In this document: positions 45,159 to 58,277 of the stretch, in pieces
Numbering within the stretch: the first letter of the stretch is position 1
Layout of the letters: each line of letters begins with the position of its first letter
Assembly (NCBI GenBank): GCA_019614645.1
Contig: JABWDB010000019.1
Coordinates: 418,501-482,500, forward strand
Source of the DNA: Stratiolaelaps scimitus
Lineage: Eukaryota; Arthropoda; Arachnida; Mesostigmata; Laelapidae
Direction: 5' to 3'
Length of the DNA: 64,000 nt
Position numbers and translations under genes: made by a program
The notes under the pieces: generated by a model
Databases searched by the model: none
Told to the model about the DNA's origin: nothing
The model's input: the letters and a program-made list of their open reading frames with translations, nothing else

Positions 45159-46877
45159 ACCTGCGCGTCTGGCACGAGGCGCAGATCAATGATGCCGATG
45201 CTGTCGTCATCATCAATAGAATATGATACGTCGATATTTTAATCTATAATGATTATCGTTTATTATATGACCACTTATTTTATTGTATGTGGTGTCGTCT
45301 TTATTTCGTATTATCCTCAGTCGGGTGTATCTATCCAAGATCTCTCTCTTTCTCTCTCCCTATATACATATATAGATCTTCTATATTTTGGAGCACCTCT
45401 CCCGCATCTCGTATTGCGTCTTGCGTTGTCGAGCATTCTACTCGAACAATTCAGTGTGGCTGCCACGCCAGGGTCCGGCGTGTCACTGAGTAGTCTCCGG
45501 CGGCGGGCGGCCACTTCCTTCCTCCGGACATTGTGAATTACTGTCGTGGCGCGCCACGAATTGATTTCGACGGCTGCAAATGCCTCCTCATCGGCCACCC
45601 CACAACCAAGAGTAGAATAGCTTCGCGCTGACGATAAGAAATATCGAAATAATGCCGCACGCCGGCTCCTACGCACTGTAATCGAATTCAATAATAACAC
45701 TAAGTAAATACACAATGATGACAATAGGCCCACACAGTAATGGCAGATGACAAAAACGAAAAGCTGCATTGATCCACAATTGAAGGAACTGTGAGTGAGT
45801 TGCGCCTGCCTGCGATGCACTAAAGATATTGGGCACTGTGTCGAGTGGCAATAAACAACTGATTGATGCACGGGGGTTCTCCTTCTGACGTATTCCGTGA
45901 GCGGTAGCTGCTGCCGGCGTCCGATCGATTATTACGTTACTGTTATTATGGTTATTACTATTGTTCGATTGTGTTTTGCGTTGGAAATGACGATGGTATG
46001 CCACCCTTGTAGAGTTCGCCCCGGCCGCAAGATCTGTCTGCCATCGCTGAGAGACTCGGATCGGCCATCGCTCGAGGCAGTTCAGCGACGCCACTACCGT
46101 GGCTTCGTTCGGTCGAGCTATGATGGATGTTTGATGTATTAATGGATTTCAGCTCGGATGTTCCGAGGTTTCCCTTCGAGACAAATTTGCACGTATCGAA
46201 TGACTCCGTAGGACTGGATACATCGGCGCGTGCCGACAATACGCTCCTCGATGTATGTAATGGTTAACAGCATCTGACGTTGACCTGTTGCAACAGTGTG
46301 GAGATTAGCAGCATGAGAAGCAGTTACAGCAATCCCGTATCATGCATGATCACAAGATGATGATAAATGATCGCAGAGTGACCCACGTTAGCATGGTACA
46401 GGTGGAGTCGCTCGTACCGTCAGTGATATTTCCAATGAAGGTCGCTGCCAGCACAACAACGTACCAATGATGTCGTTCCCTTAAGAGTGACCAGCTAGGT
46501 CTTCCTCGGTCATCTTAAGGTATCCCGCGCAGCAGATATGAGAACGTAATGTTAGCCTATGTGCGGTCGATATCGTGTCAAGCACGCCCCGTATGATAGC
46601 GTATGTATAACTTGGCCATTGATCTCTTTTCCGCTGCGCCAAACTGTCGTTGCCCGTGCGAATATATAGAATACTATAATATTTATGCGTCGTCAACCTC
46701 ACCCAACTCTGATTGGCGATTCGGTGCGGGATTCGGGCGACAACAACACCTGTGGGACACTGTTATTGTGGCCCTTTGACTTGTCGTAGTTCAGCAACCT
46801 CCACCTTAGCATACTTGCCTCGGCAATCACCAGCACCACCATCAGCGACGCGAGGCTCGCTAAATAAAGGTAATACA

Positions 46878-46904
46878 ATATATATATATATATATATATA
46901 TATA
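46878..46904. repeat. (TA)n microsatellite
   Basis: 27 bp pure tract. Confidence 0.95.
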
Positions 46905-49900
46905 CATGGACACAAATGAATAACTCTAGCTTTGAGTGGTGAGTGACAATAAAGTGAAAGCGTAACAGTGGAAAAAACTGAACCTCGCGGTGGAATAAAA
47001 AATAAAGGAGGGTTTGGTTCGGACTTTACGTCACTACCGAGTTTCACGACGACGACAACGACGACGATGGCGGCGAACCGAGTGACGATCTGAAGAAGAT
47101 CATCGCTTCTTGCTCAACTAACATAGGGTCGGTCCGACTTTTGCTTCTATCAAAGTTTTGCTCAACGGCCGGGCCCACCTTGGGACTTACCGAGGGTACA
47201 ACGCAACATCAGTTGCCTCGCTGTCGATTTTCGCCGGGGCTGGGATCACCGAATTGTGGCATTTCTCTCCACTCCCGTAGCCGCCGCCGCCGCAGCGAAG
47301 GAGAAATAGAACTGAATCAAGGTGGCCACACACCGTATCTCTGGTGTGGACAATTCGGGAATCACTGCGTTATTGACTCGCTGGGTGTTTCTCGTGAGTT
47401 GTTCTTGCTTGTATGTATCCCCCAACGATAGAGCGATGTCATGATGCCTGATGGATGACATCGTTTGAACGTTAGATCTCCGCGTCTTTCTGCGGCTGAG
47501 CCATGTCCGCCAGCGCATTCATGTAGCAGTATGGTGGTGTGTTAAATACGCGAATAAATTGTGAAAACACACAGATTTGTCAGATCACGAGAACAATCTG
47601 CTAAACGTATTCATGTCTTGTTGCGCTGCTCACTTCTGTTGATCACAAACTCGTTATCCGGCTCGGGAGGGCTCGACTGTCGCCGCATCGTCGACTAAAG
47701 CGACTTCGGTGGCCGTCCTTTATCGGACCTATTATCATGTGGTGCGTTTTGCGACAACAGCCGCGACTTTCGATGAATGAGTCTATGAGTGAACGATCGG
47801 CTGGTGGTGGTAGCAGCACCTTAAAAAAAACATTGAAATAGATACACCCGAAGCGTTTCTGCGAGCATTCCTTCGAACGCATGGCCCTTCGGCGGTTTCA
47901 CGCTCTGATGATACTAGCCACAGTGTTTCCTACGTATAAATTAGAATACAAAGCAAATGAACACGTTGCACAAACGGATAAATCCAATGTTCGATTCGTC
48001 ATTCGCTCTCTCCCGATAGTTTGCCTGTCTGCCGGCCTGCATCTGCGTCGATGAAAAGCTCCTCGTGTGTCGCGGGCATGTCGTTCGTCGTCGTCGGTCT
48101 TATGGCAGTTCTCCTGGCCGGGCGTCATTTTCGGCTCTGTCATCTTCATCCTTCTCTCCGCATACAATCTAAATATATTAGGGTAGTCTTGCGGGAAAGA
48201 GAGAGAGACGTAGACACGCACATACACACAAAAAACTGTATCGCTTTGTGCATATGCACTTCTTCTACATGCGCTAACACTTGAGTGTGAACACTTCGGG
48301 GCGGGTAGGTTGGTGGGGTGTTGCAATATCTGCTGCACAGCCGGCGGTGATCGTAGTCGCCGGCGCGTGAGCGCACAACGGTACGTTTGCTTCGCCACCG
48401 GTGAACACAGTTGCTAGCGGCCACAAGTGGTTTGCTGCGCGACTCTGCGCTCAGCCCCCGGCCGGAGCAGGCTGGACGTAGGCCGACCCGTTACGCACAA
48501 ATGGCAAATACAACAGCAACAACTCGACGTAGGCTGCAACGGACAAAATTTCTGGCTGTTCGTCATATTCGCATTTTGTACGTCCCAAACGGCGAATCGG
48601 AAGACAGCCAAGAGATTAATCGTGGAGAAATCTCCCGGACGCGGTGCGTGCATATTGATCGGAGGCCAATTCGGACCAATGAGCAGAGATGACCATAGCA
48701 ATGCTTATGTAAAGTGACAACCAGATAAGGCTGAGGCAACAGTTAAGCCATGGGAGCGACACCGAATGCGGTGTGTTACGCAGAAACTGCTCGCCGATTC
48801 AGTAATTAATCCTGTTGCTGGGCTCCCCCCCAGCTCAACGTCGAGTAAACGACGTTTACAAGTGTCGCATTTTACTGTGCTGTTTGTTTTATTCAAGAGT
48901 ACACTCAAGAGCACGATGTTCAACGAGATCTTCCGTTACGTTTTCCAATTGAAAGAGCAGATTCTCCGCTGTTCTCGCAACCTTGCTGCTATATAATCGT
49001 TGTTCGAAAATCAGCTCAGCTTAGATATGAGCTAAATTAACAGTAATTACGTCGCGCCAAGAAATTTCGCACCGGGTGAACAACGCCATTGAAGCGTTCA
49101 CTTCGTAAGGCCACGCGATCGCGGCAGGGACACCCGGTATGATCCGACATCAGAGTTAGCCAAAGGTCGCGCACGTTTTCCAGCGGGGACGTCCGGGCAA
49201 AAACGTCTGACGTACCTATGAAAAGTGGCCGAATATAGTGTTTTTAACATAATATCATCATTTCTTCGATCGTCACCGCCCAATACTCGGATTGTTCCAC
49301 GCGAGAATTCAGCAGAGAGTATCACTCATTAGCTGTATGCATGAACACGCGTTTGCCGTTGCCTCCAGCATTGATGGCTCCTGTCAGCGCGATCAACTTT
49401 TCGAAAATGAATGTCGTTCGCATTCGCTATAACATATCTATTATGGATTATATTATTATGATGCCTGACACCCACCGTGATGGCGGACATGATGGCTGAC
49501 GCTCAGATACTACTAATAATAATAATAATCGTCATAGTGTGATCATTACCTACACAATATCTATACGGTAGCGTAGGGAGGCGACAACAACGTCCTGGTC
49601 ATCGGGCAGAAAACCTTCACATGTCACGAACACGAGATGCATCGCCACGCGAGCATCAGGTAGCTAGATTTCGATGCGCAGCAATCGATCGCGTTTCTGC
49701 GTTCGCCGATCGGGCACAAATTTGAGAACAAGAAGGGCGACTCCACACGCCGCTGCGATGATATGTCGTCGTTCGTCCGTTGTCTAACACGCTCGTGCGG
49801 ACCGGCTGCAAACGATCCGGCGTCGATGAGCGGTTGCCGCTCACCCTGTAGCGGCAATGGCCTCCGTGCGCAGTGGCAACGTCGACAGCCACGACAACAC

Positions 49901-50290
49901 CGGACAGCTGTCTCACCTCGGCAATTTTACAGCAAAAAACACCCTTGGCAAGATTCCACCAACCCGCTCACCGAACGCTGTAGGGAAGAATTGGCCAGAA
50001 GACTCGAAGTGCGTCCCAGTGAAGGATCCGCGACTCATTCGTGAGCGACGAACGGCTCAGCTACATGTTACGATTTCATTTGTTTCGCATAGGGTACAAT
50101 CATTGCCCTCATCATCGTCATGGAGCGTCGTCGTTTGTGCGTGTGTGCTATTGCACCCTTGTTGTTATTGAATTCTAGTGTGTTAGTAGTAGTCGTTGTT
50201 GTTGTTGTCGTCTTCGTCACTGTAATATTACGGGAATACAGCATCTGATACTCGATGCTAAATACCCCCTATGCTCGCTATCGACACTTA

Positions 50291-50312
50291 CATATATATG
50301 TATATATATATA

Positions 50313-50345
<33 letters not shown>
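50291..50345. repeat. compound (TA)n microsatellite
   Basis: TA interrupted once by G and once by C, 55 bp in all. Confidence 0.95.
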
Positions 50346-50347
<2 letters not shown>

Positions 50348-51090
50348 AAGGGAAGACGAGCTGGAGCAGCGATCAGACCAGCGTCGATCAAACAACACCA
50401 GCCAGATTTGGCTTGCACACAAACATCTCTCGTTCGCTCAACCATAGTACTACCAAAGCTTCGGCTAGCGGCTGCTGCTCTTCGATGTGCCAATAATACA
50501 ATAGGCATATGCAAATCTATCGGTGACCACTACCGTTACGGTTACAACCGGCTAGAACTGCAACCTGATTGAGTCAATTTTTAGGGGTGCTCTTGTGAGT
50601 ATGTGTTAGTGTTCTGTATGTGTGTGTGTATGGTACGCCTGATGCATTCCAGATTTTGACGTGGTTAGTTAATATTGGAGCAATCCTATCTACTCGTTGA
50701 GTCGCTTGTATTCCGCTGCTGCTTTGGGCAGATTTTTTCTATGACCGTAAGAATAACAAGCACAGTGAGACCATTATTATAGTAATAATAATAATAATAA
50801 TCAGCAGCCAACTGGCTCGCCAATAGCCACAGGTCAGTTGGTGATTCTAGGAGGAAACCGAATACCCTCGTCAGACGACAGGAGCCAACAGAAGTAGAGA
50901 GTTGGACAACAACGACAAAACGTTATTTTGTGACGTACCCTCGATATTTTGTCGAAAGACCACCACCACCACCGCCACCACTGGGCGTATCGTATCTCGA
51001 ACGTCAATGAGCGCCAGTAACGGCAAATCGACCGCCGACGTCAATCAACGTGATATCAATCGTGACTCCGAAAAATGAACATAAAACTGT

Positions 51091-51131
<41 letters not shown>

Positions 51132-52248
51132 GGTACACATGGGAAATCCACCGACTTCACCATGTCGGGGTATGTATGACTCGATACAGCACACCCCTCG
51201 TATGTGTATTATCGATCCAGCCCGATCTTCGGTATGTTCGCGTGCGCTTCGCAGTCACCCATCGAGTCGTCAGCGACATCACACGAGAATAATAGCAGCC
51301 AGAATCACGGCTGCATTGCTACAATCGTTCGGTACTGCCTCGCTCGTGCTTTCGAGAGGACGTTGAAAAAGGTCCCACTGTTCTGTTGTATCGACATACG
51401 TAAGGCTTTCGATGCGGCTGTTTTATATCGGGCAAACAACGAACCGTTGTCAGCGGAAATAGATTAGGCAGCAGCAGCGGTAACAGAAGCACGGACATAA
51501 GCGCAGCAGCAGACGTGTTGTTCATTGGCGACGAAGATACGCCACTGTTGAGCATGGACACGTAACCGACCGATCCCCGGCGTTCAGTTGCTAATACGAA
51601 TCGGTATTCGGTGATACAATATTCGGGTGGCCATCGCCCAAGCGCTGCCCTGCCTACGACACGCTGCTCTTTGCGGCGGGACGCATGATTCGTCCTGAAG
51701 CAATTCGATCTGCAGATGTGCTCCTAGATGCTATTGCCGACTTCCCTTCAGCCGGAGCGTTGGATCAATTAAGTAGATAAAATCAATTGAATAAATAATA
51801 ACACAAACAATAATAGAACGGTGTAACCGGAATAATCATAAACGAAATGACAGAGAACTGAATACCGGGGCAGATTACAAAGACGGACATTTGGACGGGG
51901 ATGCCGGCGTGTGCCTGTGTCTGTGTATAGGGTTGTACGCCGATAGATACATCCATGTGCACATATATTCCATATGGGTAGAATATTATTTAAATCTAGT
52001 TTCCGGGGTCTCGGGTGCGCAGCGTTGATTGTAATAATCGGCTCGGTTTGGGGTGCTTCATTTTCGTGTACACACTTAAAAATGGATGATTCACACACAC
52101 ACACAAGCAACGCCACAAAATATATATTAGATATATAAAAAAAAAATATATATATATATATGTAAAACAATTTTTGGTCGCCGAAAATTGGGAGCTAGCG
52201 AACGTTATTCTGTCGTCTGTGAAAAATTGTTTTTCCGAAATATAGTGG

Positions 52249-52249
<1 letters not shown>

Positions 52250-52283
<34 letters not shown>
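52250..52283. repeat. (TA)n microsatellite
   Basis: 34 bp, about 90 bases downstream of an A-rich/TA tract at 52122-52162. Confidence 0.95.
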
Positions 52284-52284
<1 letters not shown>

Positions 52285-52936
52285 GTATTTGAAATCTATT
52301 GCTCGGCTACTTGGAATTGTGAATCCTATGTGTGTTTCTGGTTCTGCGATTTCGACTTGGTATTCTGTTTCTGCTCGATGATTGCTTCGCCTAGAAGAAA
52401 GAACCTTGGCTTTGATAATGCCGAACTGTCCCTCTCACCCGACTCTCTGGCCAGCTGATACGTCATTTCTTCGACTCTGCACCGCGGGGCGCGAGCGATC
52501 GAGCCTCGCTATGCTCGTTCGGCGCCGTCGCAACGTGTGACCACTTCGGCCACGACACTGAACGGCCGCCTGCTAAATAGCATCGAATGTGTGACGTTTT
52601 TAATCGTCCACCCGTAGCAACAGCAGCGGCAGCAACAGCAGCAGGAGCACCAACAGTAACGCAAACAGTGGATCAGTGGATCTCGTTGCATCACCGTCGG
52701 CTCTTGTCAGTAGACTCGTCCCGTGGGAAGGTAGGCTCGTAGCTTATTTCTCACCTGTAATCGAAACACAACGGATCGTTTTTCTTTAGTGAAACTGCAG
52801 CCCGGTCCAGAAAGATAGCCCACTTATGTAGCGAACAACAGCATATAATAATTAATTAGTCGATAAAATATATATATATATATATATATATATAGATTAA
52901 GTCGAACGAAGCGGTGTTGTGGCCTGACGAACACTT

Positions 52937-53115
52937 TTGCCGGACAAACAGAAGACTTGGAGAAGACTCATATCGAGGTATCACACAAATCGACCGTTTA
53001 AGGTTGATCGGCACATGTCACGATTCGACAGCTCACCTGATTACATTTCTTCAATAGCAAATTATAGACGAGGCGCTAGGGTGGACACGATCGGTCGAAA
53101 AGTTGCTCGTTCAAG
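52937..53115 (+). CDS. candidate exon ending at a consensus donor
   Basis: Open frame of about 60 codons ending in TCAAG-GTGAGTGCG, one of the best donors in the window. The stop codon of the frame falls inside the donor, as expected for a true exon end. The product is strongly basic and polar (SRFDSSPDYISSIANYRRGA, then GRKVARS). The upstream boundary is unclear; CCGGACAAACAG before 52952 is a weak acceptor. The phase (two bases left over) does not fit the preferred start of the next candidate exon at 53380, so they may not be neighbours in one transcript. Confidence 0.22.
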
Positions 53116-53379
53116 GTGAGTGCGGTTGAAGGCGTGGCAATTTTTTTTTTTGTTAGCAATTTTGACAGATCTTCCCTCTTGCTCGCTAGTCTGTTACTTT
53201 ACAAGGCAGACTATACCCAGCGTGTAACGACGTGGATCCAAAGCAGTAGAAAATAAAAGGTAAAGGTTGTATTGGTTTATTAAAGGAGCCGCAATTTTAC
53301 AACGCTTAAGCTCTCTTATATGTCCTGAGGCGGGGCTCGAACCTGTAAATACATGTTCGTCCTCCACCTCGTCCCGCAG

Positions 53380-54297
53380 TACCACTACGAAGGAACTCCA
53401 CTGAAATCGTTTCGGTGAAGTTCGCCACGCGAAGGTTTTACCTCTGCTTGCGTTCCATTTATATCGCAGTGTTCACATCTCGTATGAACTCTGCCTGCAT
53501 TTTCGGGGCAGACACCGCCACCGGATGCTGTACCGCTCGTCCAACTTGTTCCTGCTGTCGCCCCATCTCTATTGGCAATATCGGCATTGTCATAAACACA
53601 GATAAAACACGCTGCCGGCGGTGGTTAGCTCAAGACGCATTCGCCGACGATCTAGCCAGATCTACCGAAGAGTTACCGTCCGATTTCACCCAGTTTAGCG
53701 GCAAGCAAGTCAGTCCGTTCGTACGTGATCAGTCCGACCGGCGTCTATTTGCCTCGGTCGGTGTGCCCTCGTCGTCCATGGCCGGCGCTAGTTATACCCA
53801 GACGACACATACATCTGTCTGCAACACATGTACAGGTATGCGTGTGTGTGTCTCTCTCTCTCTCTCTCTCTTGTGTGTTTATGTCTGTAAGTAAGTCAGT
53901 AAGTAAATGTTAATAATATTGTTCTTCTCGCTCACTTGCCGTTGGTTGAGCTGTTGCTGTTGCTGCTGCTTCGACAACGCTGGTTGCGGCAGCACTGCTG
54001 ATATCAGCGACGGCGGGAGCTAGACCTGCTCTGGCAGTGCCAGTACCGATGCCGGTTCACAACGTCATCCGTAGAAACAAACGAATGAAGTTTTCGTCGC
54101 TACTCTATCGATTCGTCGCCGTGCTGCCGTATTGTTCCGGCTGCGTTTCTTTCATTCATTTCACCGCCGCCGCCCCGTCGATGTCGCTGGCGGCTGTAAC
54201 GGTGGTGGCGGCAGCGACCATCACCATTGCCACCATCACCATTTCACGCTCACACTACTTGGTGTCCATGTGTACCATTTGCCGTCCAAACGATTAG
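53380..54297 (+). CDS. best multi-exon candidate (two exons, at least 252 aa)
   Basis: Exon 1 (53380-53835) follows CCTCGTCCCGCAG and ends at ACAG-GTATGCG. It is open for 152 codons without repeats: a basic/aromatic segment (RRFYLCLRSIYIAVF), a Cys-rich patch (CCTARPTCSCC) and a polar Asp/Ser-rich half (AFADDLARSTEELPSDF). The intron (53836-53992) starts with GT/TC microsatellites and ends GGTTGCGGCAG. Exon 2 continues in phase, with hydrophobic Ala/Val/Thr-rich stretches, to TAG at 54297, ending MCTICRPND. It is not recognised. The frame extends upstream to 53349, so the 5' end is open. GCT/GCC and ACC/ATC triplets inflate the second exon. Confidence 0.27.
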
Positions 54298-55776
54298 CTC
54301 TGGTTACATTACAATTATCGCTGTTGCTACGGCTGACGCGGCCGCCGCCGCCGCCGCCGCTGCCACCGCGGCTGCTACATTCAGTTGCCAGTACAAGCGC
54401 GCGAGGGCGCGAACGCGGACCACCGTGTTCTATGATGGTTACAGCGAGGGGCAACCAATTGCGACAACTACTGCTGCTATTGCTACTATAAAACCAGCAG
54501 CATAATTGTCTCGGATAGCTGCACATCTTCTTCCCAGCGGTTGAGCATGTACGACCGACTGGTGGCACCCACGATCACAGCCACCCTCTCACGTATACAA
54601 ACATGTTCACAGATACGCACAGTACAGACTGACTAGCGCTCCGACACAGATACGCAGAGCACGAACATGCATCGTGCACTTGGCAATACGGCCGCCGCAC
54701 ATCATGCATAAGAGATGATACACGATGCGCGGGAGAACGCAAAGATGATAGGTCATGATAGATATATAGAGAGAGACAGTACAGCTAAGGAGCCACAGAC
54801 AAAATCGTCAGATCAGAGCGAGTCTATGGAATGACCACTGCGTTCGTTTATGTATTTGCTACGGAAATGAAATCAAACCGTACAAAGCTTTTGTTGACGG
54901 TGGGCGTTTGTCACAGCTAATAGATCACATCTCATATTTTTTCGCCCAGGAGCTGATCCCGCAGTTAACTTCCTGCCGCGATCATCTCATTAATCTCTCT
55001 CTCCCCCGCATCGTCTCCATATCTATTTATTTGTTCTTGACGTATTTCGACCGTAACTCGTAGGTGATCGATTTTGCAGCGTTTTTAGTTTTGTGATACC
55101 AGCTTCGATACGGGGATCGAGAGGGGAGTCGCGCAGTCGTTGTCGTCACATCGTTGACAGGCTGTTCTGGCCATCCCCAGCTGTTGTTTTTGTTGTATTA
55201 TTATTATTATTATTCTCATTATTATTGTTATTACTATTGTTATTAGTGTTCTAACGATGATCAGACACTGCCACATGCCACCTGAGCGACAACGAAGGTG
55301 TTATTCGAACGGTTCTTCGCCCGGTTCGAGCGGTTGACAACAGCTCGTTTTCTTGCTCGATCTCGCTACAACCACAATCGACCAGCTTTCTCTGGTCCAG
55401 CGTCGTGTAACAGCTATATAACGGTCCATTACAGTTACTGTCATCAGCAGTGTCGGATCGCGTTGACGCAGGGGAGCAGCAGCAGCAGCAGCGGCGGCGG
55501 CAATATTAGCAACAATAAATAGATGTTTAGCGATTTGATGTGTGTGTCTGTGTGTGTACGTGTCCACATGTATTCTGCCTGTTGTATGGAGACGCTTCGT
55601 CCTCACGCAGCATTACACGGTAGCATCGTGCTGCCGGCAGCTGGAGCGACTGTTTATTTTGGGTTGTTCTTGTTGCGTTTTTGCGCGATCGAAGGGGCCC
55701 TCTGCCGCTCAGTGTTACGACTGATGTCGGCGGTGTCTCAGCGCCACAGCGACAACCACCACTTGGCAGAGCACAC
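54298..55776. other. non-coding stretch
   Basis: GCC units about 54339-54362, a short inverted repeat near 54675, ATT units (55196-55225) and CAG/CGG units (55477-55501). Open frames over the triplets were not accepted. Confidence 0.4.
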
Positions 55777-56157
55777 ATGAGCGCAGGTAAATGCTGCTGC
55801 TGCTGCTGCTACTGGTTGGTGCTGGCAGATGACATTTGCGTTTTGCCTCCGAGGGGCGCGATACCCCGGTGCTGTATACCGGTTTCGGTCCACCGCTTGC
55901 CTCCGTTCCAGCCGTCGCCGCCAGCAAGCAGCAAGCAGCAGCAACAACAACAGCAACAGCAGCAGGAGCCTCCGTCGCGGCGACTGGCGCCACCACCAGC
56001 TCTAAGCGACGCTCTGAAAATCCCGCGTTACAGCCACGCCGCGCAGTGGCAAAGAGAAGTGCTATGCGGAGAAGGGCTCTCACAGCCGACGTCGCCAGCG
56101 ACGTCGCAAGCTGATGGCGGCGATCGCGGCCAAGCCAACGGCACAGCCAAACCATGA
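55777..56157 (+). CDS. hypothetical polyglutamine-containing ORF (126 aa)
   Basis: ATG to TGA in a GC-rich block. It begins with a Cys run from CTG/TGC units, then a Pro-rich part (LPPFQPSPPASS), a run of ten Gln (CAG/CAA), a Pro/Arg segment (PPSRRLAPPPALSDALK), and a polar tail (SQPTSPATSQADGGDRGQ). The last half has no repeats and mostly G/C third positions. The same frame resumes after the TGA to about 56295, including acidic DESDNEGSSG. Two other plus frames and one minus frame are also open, so frame and strand are uncertain. PolyQ segments are common in arthropod regulatory proteins, but no domain is visible. Confidence 0.2.
   Translation: MSAGKCCCCCCYWLVLADDICVLPPRGAIPRCCIPVSVHRLPPFQPSPPASSKQQQQQQQQQQEPPSRRLAPPPALSDALKIPRYSHAAQWQREVLCGEGLSQPTSPATSQADGGDRGQANGTAKP
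55926..55967. repeat. CAG/CAA triplet tract
   Basis: Mixed AGC/CAG and CAA units, read as polyGln, polySer/Asn or polyAla/Thr depending on frame. Confidence 0.9.
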
Positions 56158-56679
56158 TCAACCGCTAATTCGAATACAGCAGCAGCAACAGCAGCAGCAG
56201 CAGCTATCGGCTGCAACGAAGCTGCAATCGACGAATCCGACAACGAAGGGAGCTCCGGCTGTTCAACTCGGGCTTTCTTGCTCGGGTCCGGTTAACCACG
56301 GTTACCGGCGCAACTGGCCGCATGGCTGTCCGTCGTCGGAGGCGCCCGACGCGAGGAGAACAACCTTACGCACAAGAGCGTTTCGCAGTTCGCGTTGGTG
56401 CGGTAGTCGGTACCGGAGGAGCGGACGCTACGATCGACAACAGCGGCAGCAGCAGCAGCAGCGGCAGTGACTACGCGAGCGGCCTTGGGGAACGCCTCGC
56501 CCAGTAGAAAACGTTGTTATTAGTATTCGTTGACGGAGACGAATGCTGCGTTATTATTATTATTATTTTGTAGTAGAAATTGCTTGGTTTTTGTGCGTAT
56601 CGTTGTTAATAATTATTAGTTACTCTAGTATTCGATCCCGCGACTGCTGTCCTCATTGGCGGGCTATGAATATATAGAT

Positions 56680-56805
56680 AATAATAATAATAATATTATT
56701 GCTATTATTATAATTATTATTACTAATAATAGCATTGTTACTAGTATAATTAAATATTATTATTACGATCATAATTATTGCTGTTATTATTATTATTATT
56801 ATGGT
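56680..56805. repeat. AAT and ATT triplet tracts facing each other
   Basis: AAT units near 56682-56694 and ATT units near 56785-56803 flank A/T-only sequence and can pair as a long, weak foldback. Confidence 0.8.
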
Positions 56806-57043
56806 ATCTCCAGCCGTAACGTTATATGGCCTGGCCGATTCTGCGGTGGGTGCTCTCAGGGGGTGACTCCATTGCGGGAACAATTGAGCAACCGAAAGCT
56901 CAAATCGACAACGGCGACGACAGCAACAACAGGTTGTCACCAGCCATTGCTGTTGATGTATGGGATTGGCAACTTAGTGGGGGCAATTACCAGGCGCCGC
57001 GTCTCGAGGCCTACGCATTTGACAGGTTGTACTTTTTAGCTCT

Positions 57044-57044
57044 C

Positions 57045-57076
<32 letters not shown>
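57044..57076. repeat. (GT)n microsatellite
   Basis: The longest GT tract in the window, with one A interruption. Confidence 0.95.
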
Positions 57077-57077
<1 letters not shown>

Positions 57078-58242
57078 GCATGTACAGTTTATGTATCTTT
57101 CTATGCGCATGTAATAGATCACCAATCCACGATGATATGTTTGATCAGCAAATATTATTGTTATGTTTCATAGGGCATTGGGGTGCCAGTCAAGTACAGT
57201 AGATCAATTAATATATATATATATATATACAGAGAATAAATACAAATCTTGGTTGAGTGATTGACCTGCCGCCGAGTGGCGGGTTCTGATAACGATTCAC
57301 TTGAGTTACATGTTGGACACTGGTATTGGATTTTGACGAGCTGCAATCTCGTTAAGCGTATTGCAAAGCTGACGATAAAGATGTAACAGTCTTCAAATAT
57401 GGGAGTGTCCGTGGTTAATAGCACAATGACGAAACGATCTATAAAAGAGTTAATAAATAGGTTGTGCTGCAGATCACGTATGGACAATCACGCTATATAT
57501 ATTGGACACGGGTCGACAGACGGCTAGCATTGGCTGTGCCTCCTTTATGCTAGCATATCGAGTTAAATAGTTCATATGCAATTGAATACACATTCAACAT
57601 TTGCTCTCTCCGTGTTACCTATTACCTTATAAAATAAATAGTTTATTATTTACTTTATTTATTTGTCTAACGCCTCAATCATGTTGGGTAGGCGTGCGTC
57701 ATGGATAGACCTGAATCCGCGTTTTGTACCTTTTCACAGGCAGAGACCGAGCCGTTCAAGCCACCGCGCGCGCTTCACCTTGATTAGCTTCTTATCGTAC
57801 TTAGTTATTGACGTATATTAACCTAAACAGATCGGGTCTACGAGAACTTCCCAGCGGTGTCCAAAGCTCCGAGGACGCCTTCCTTCATGTGCTCGTAGAG
57901 CTTTACGGCGATTACGGCGTCCAAATGAGCCGGGACCGCTGTTGAAATCGAATGGTACTATACAATCATCGCGTTGTGAACGTCCACTATTATGAAACTC
58001 CGCTCACATTATAAAATATAACAACCGTCTATCCATATTAGCCAAGCAGAGCTAGCAGTATCGTTTGCGCTTACCGCGAGCAAATCCACGCAAAAATCGT
58101 CACGTTGCACGCGGACCACTGACATTGTGTCATGCAATTGTAGAGGCGAGGTAATTTTATGCTGCTTGGGTTGGGTCCCGCTTCGATTCGACATTGTCGA
58201 TTTCGACCAAAAATCGCTCTAGTTCATGAAGTGATGTGATTG

Positions 58243-58277
58243 ATATATAGATATATATATATATATATATATATATA
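58243..58277. repeat. (TA)n microsatellite
   Basis: 35 bp with a G interruption near its start. Confidence 0.95.

Larger units (their letters stand above)
45159..52936. other. long stretch without a supported gene
   Basis: A 16-bp perfect palindrome (45544-45559), TA tracts at 46878-46904, 50291-50345, 51099-51125, 52122-52162, 52250-52283 and 52868-52894, and AAT units about 50780-50800. Open frames at 45317-45871, 45669-46094, 47898-48398 and 48414-48717 are long, but several overlap in different frames and none has a start, splice or motif that raises it above chance. Confidence 0.4.

Noticed and set aside
53325..53348. tRNA-like T-arm (minus strand, GGTTCGAGCC)
   Set aside because: The flanking five-base arms do not pair and no A-box or acceptor stem lies at the right distance.
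53619..53640. tRNA A-box-like GGTTAGCTCAAG
   Set aside because: No B-box follows within a tRNA length and no cloverleaf can be drawn.
55788..55831. Apparent intron GTAAATGC...TGGCAG inside the polyQ ORF
   Set aside because: It would be only about 44 bases, shorter than usual animal introns, and is made largely of CTG units.
57161..57487. 108-codon minus-strand frame
   Set aside because: No ATG, its C-terminal third is TA-tract Ile-Tyr, and no splice sites were identified.
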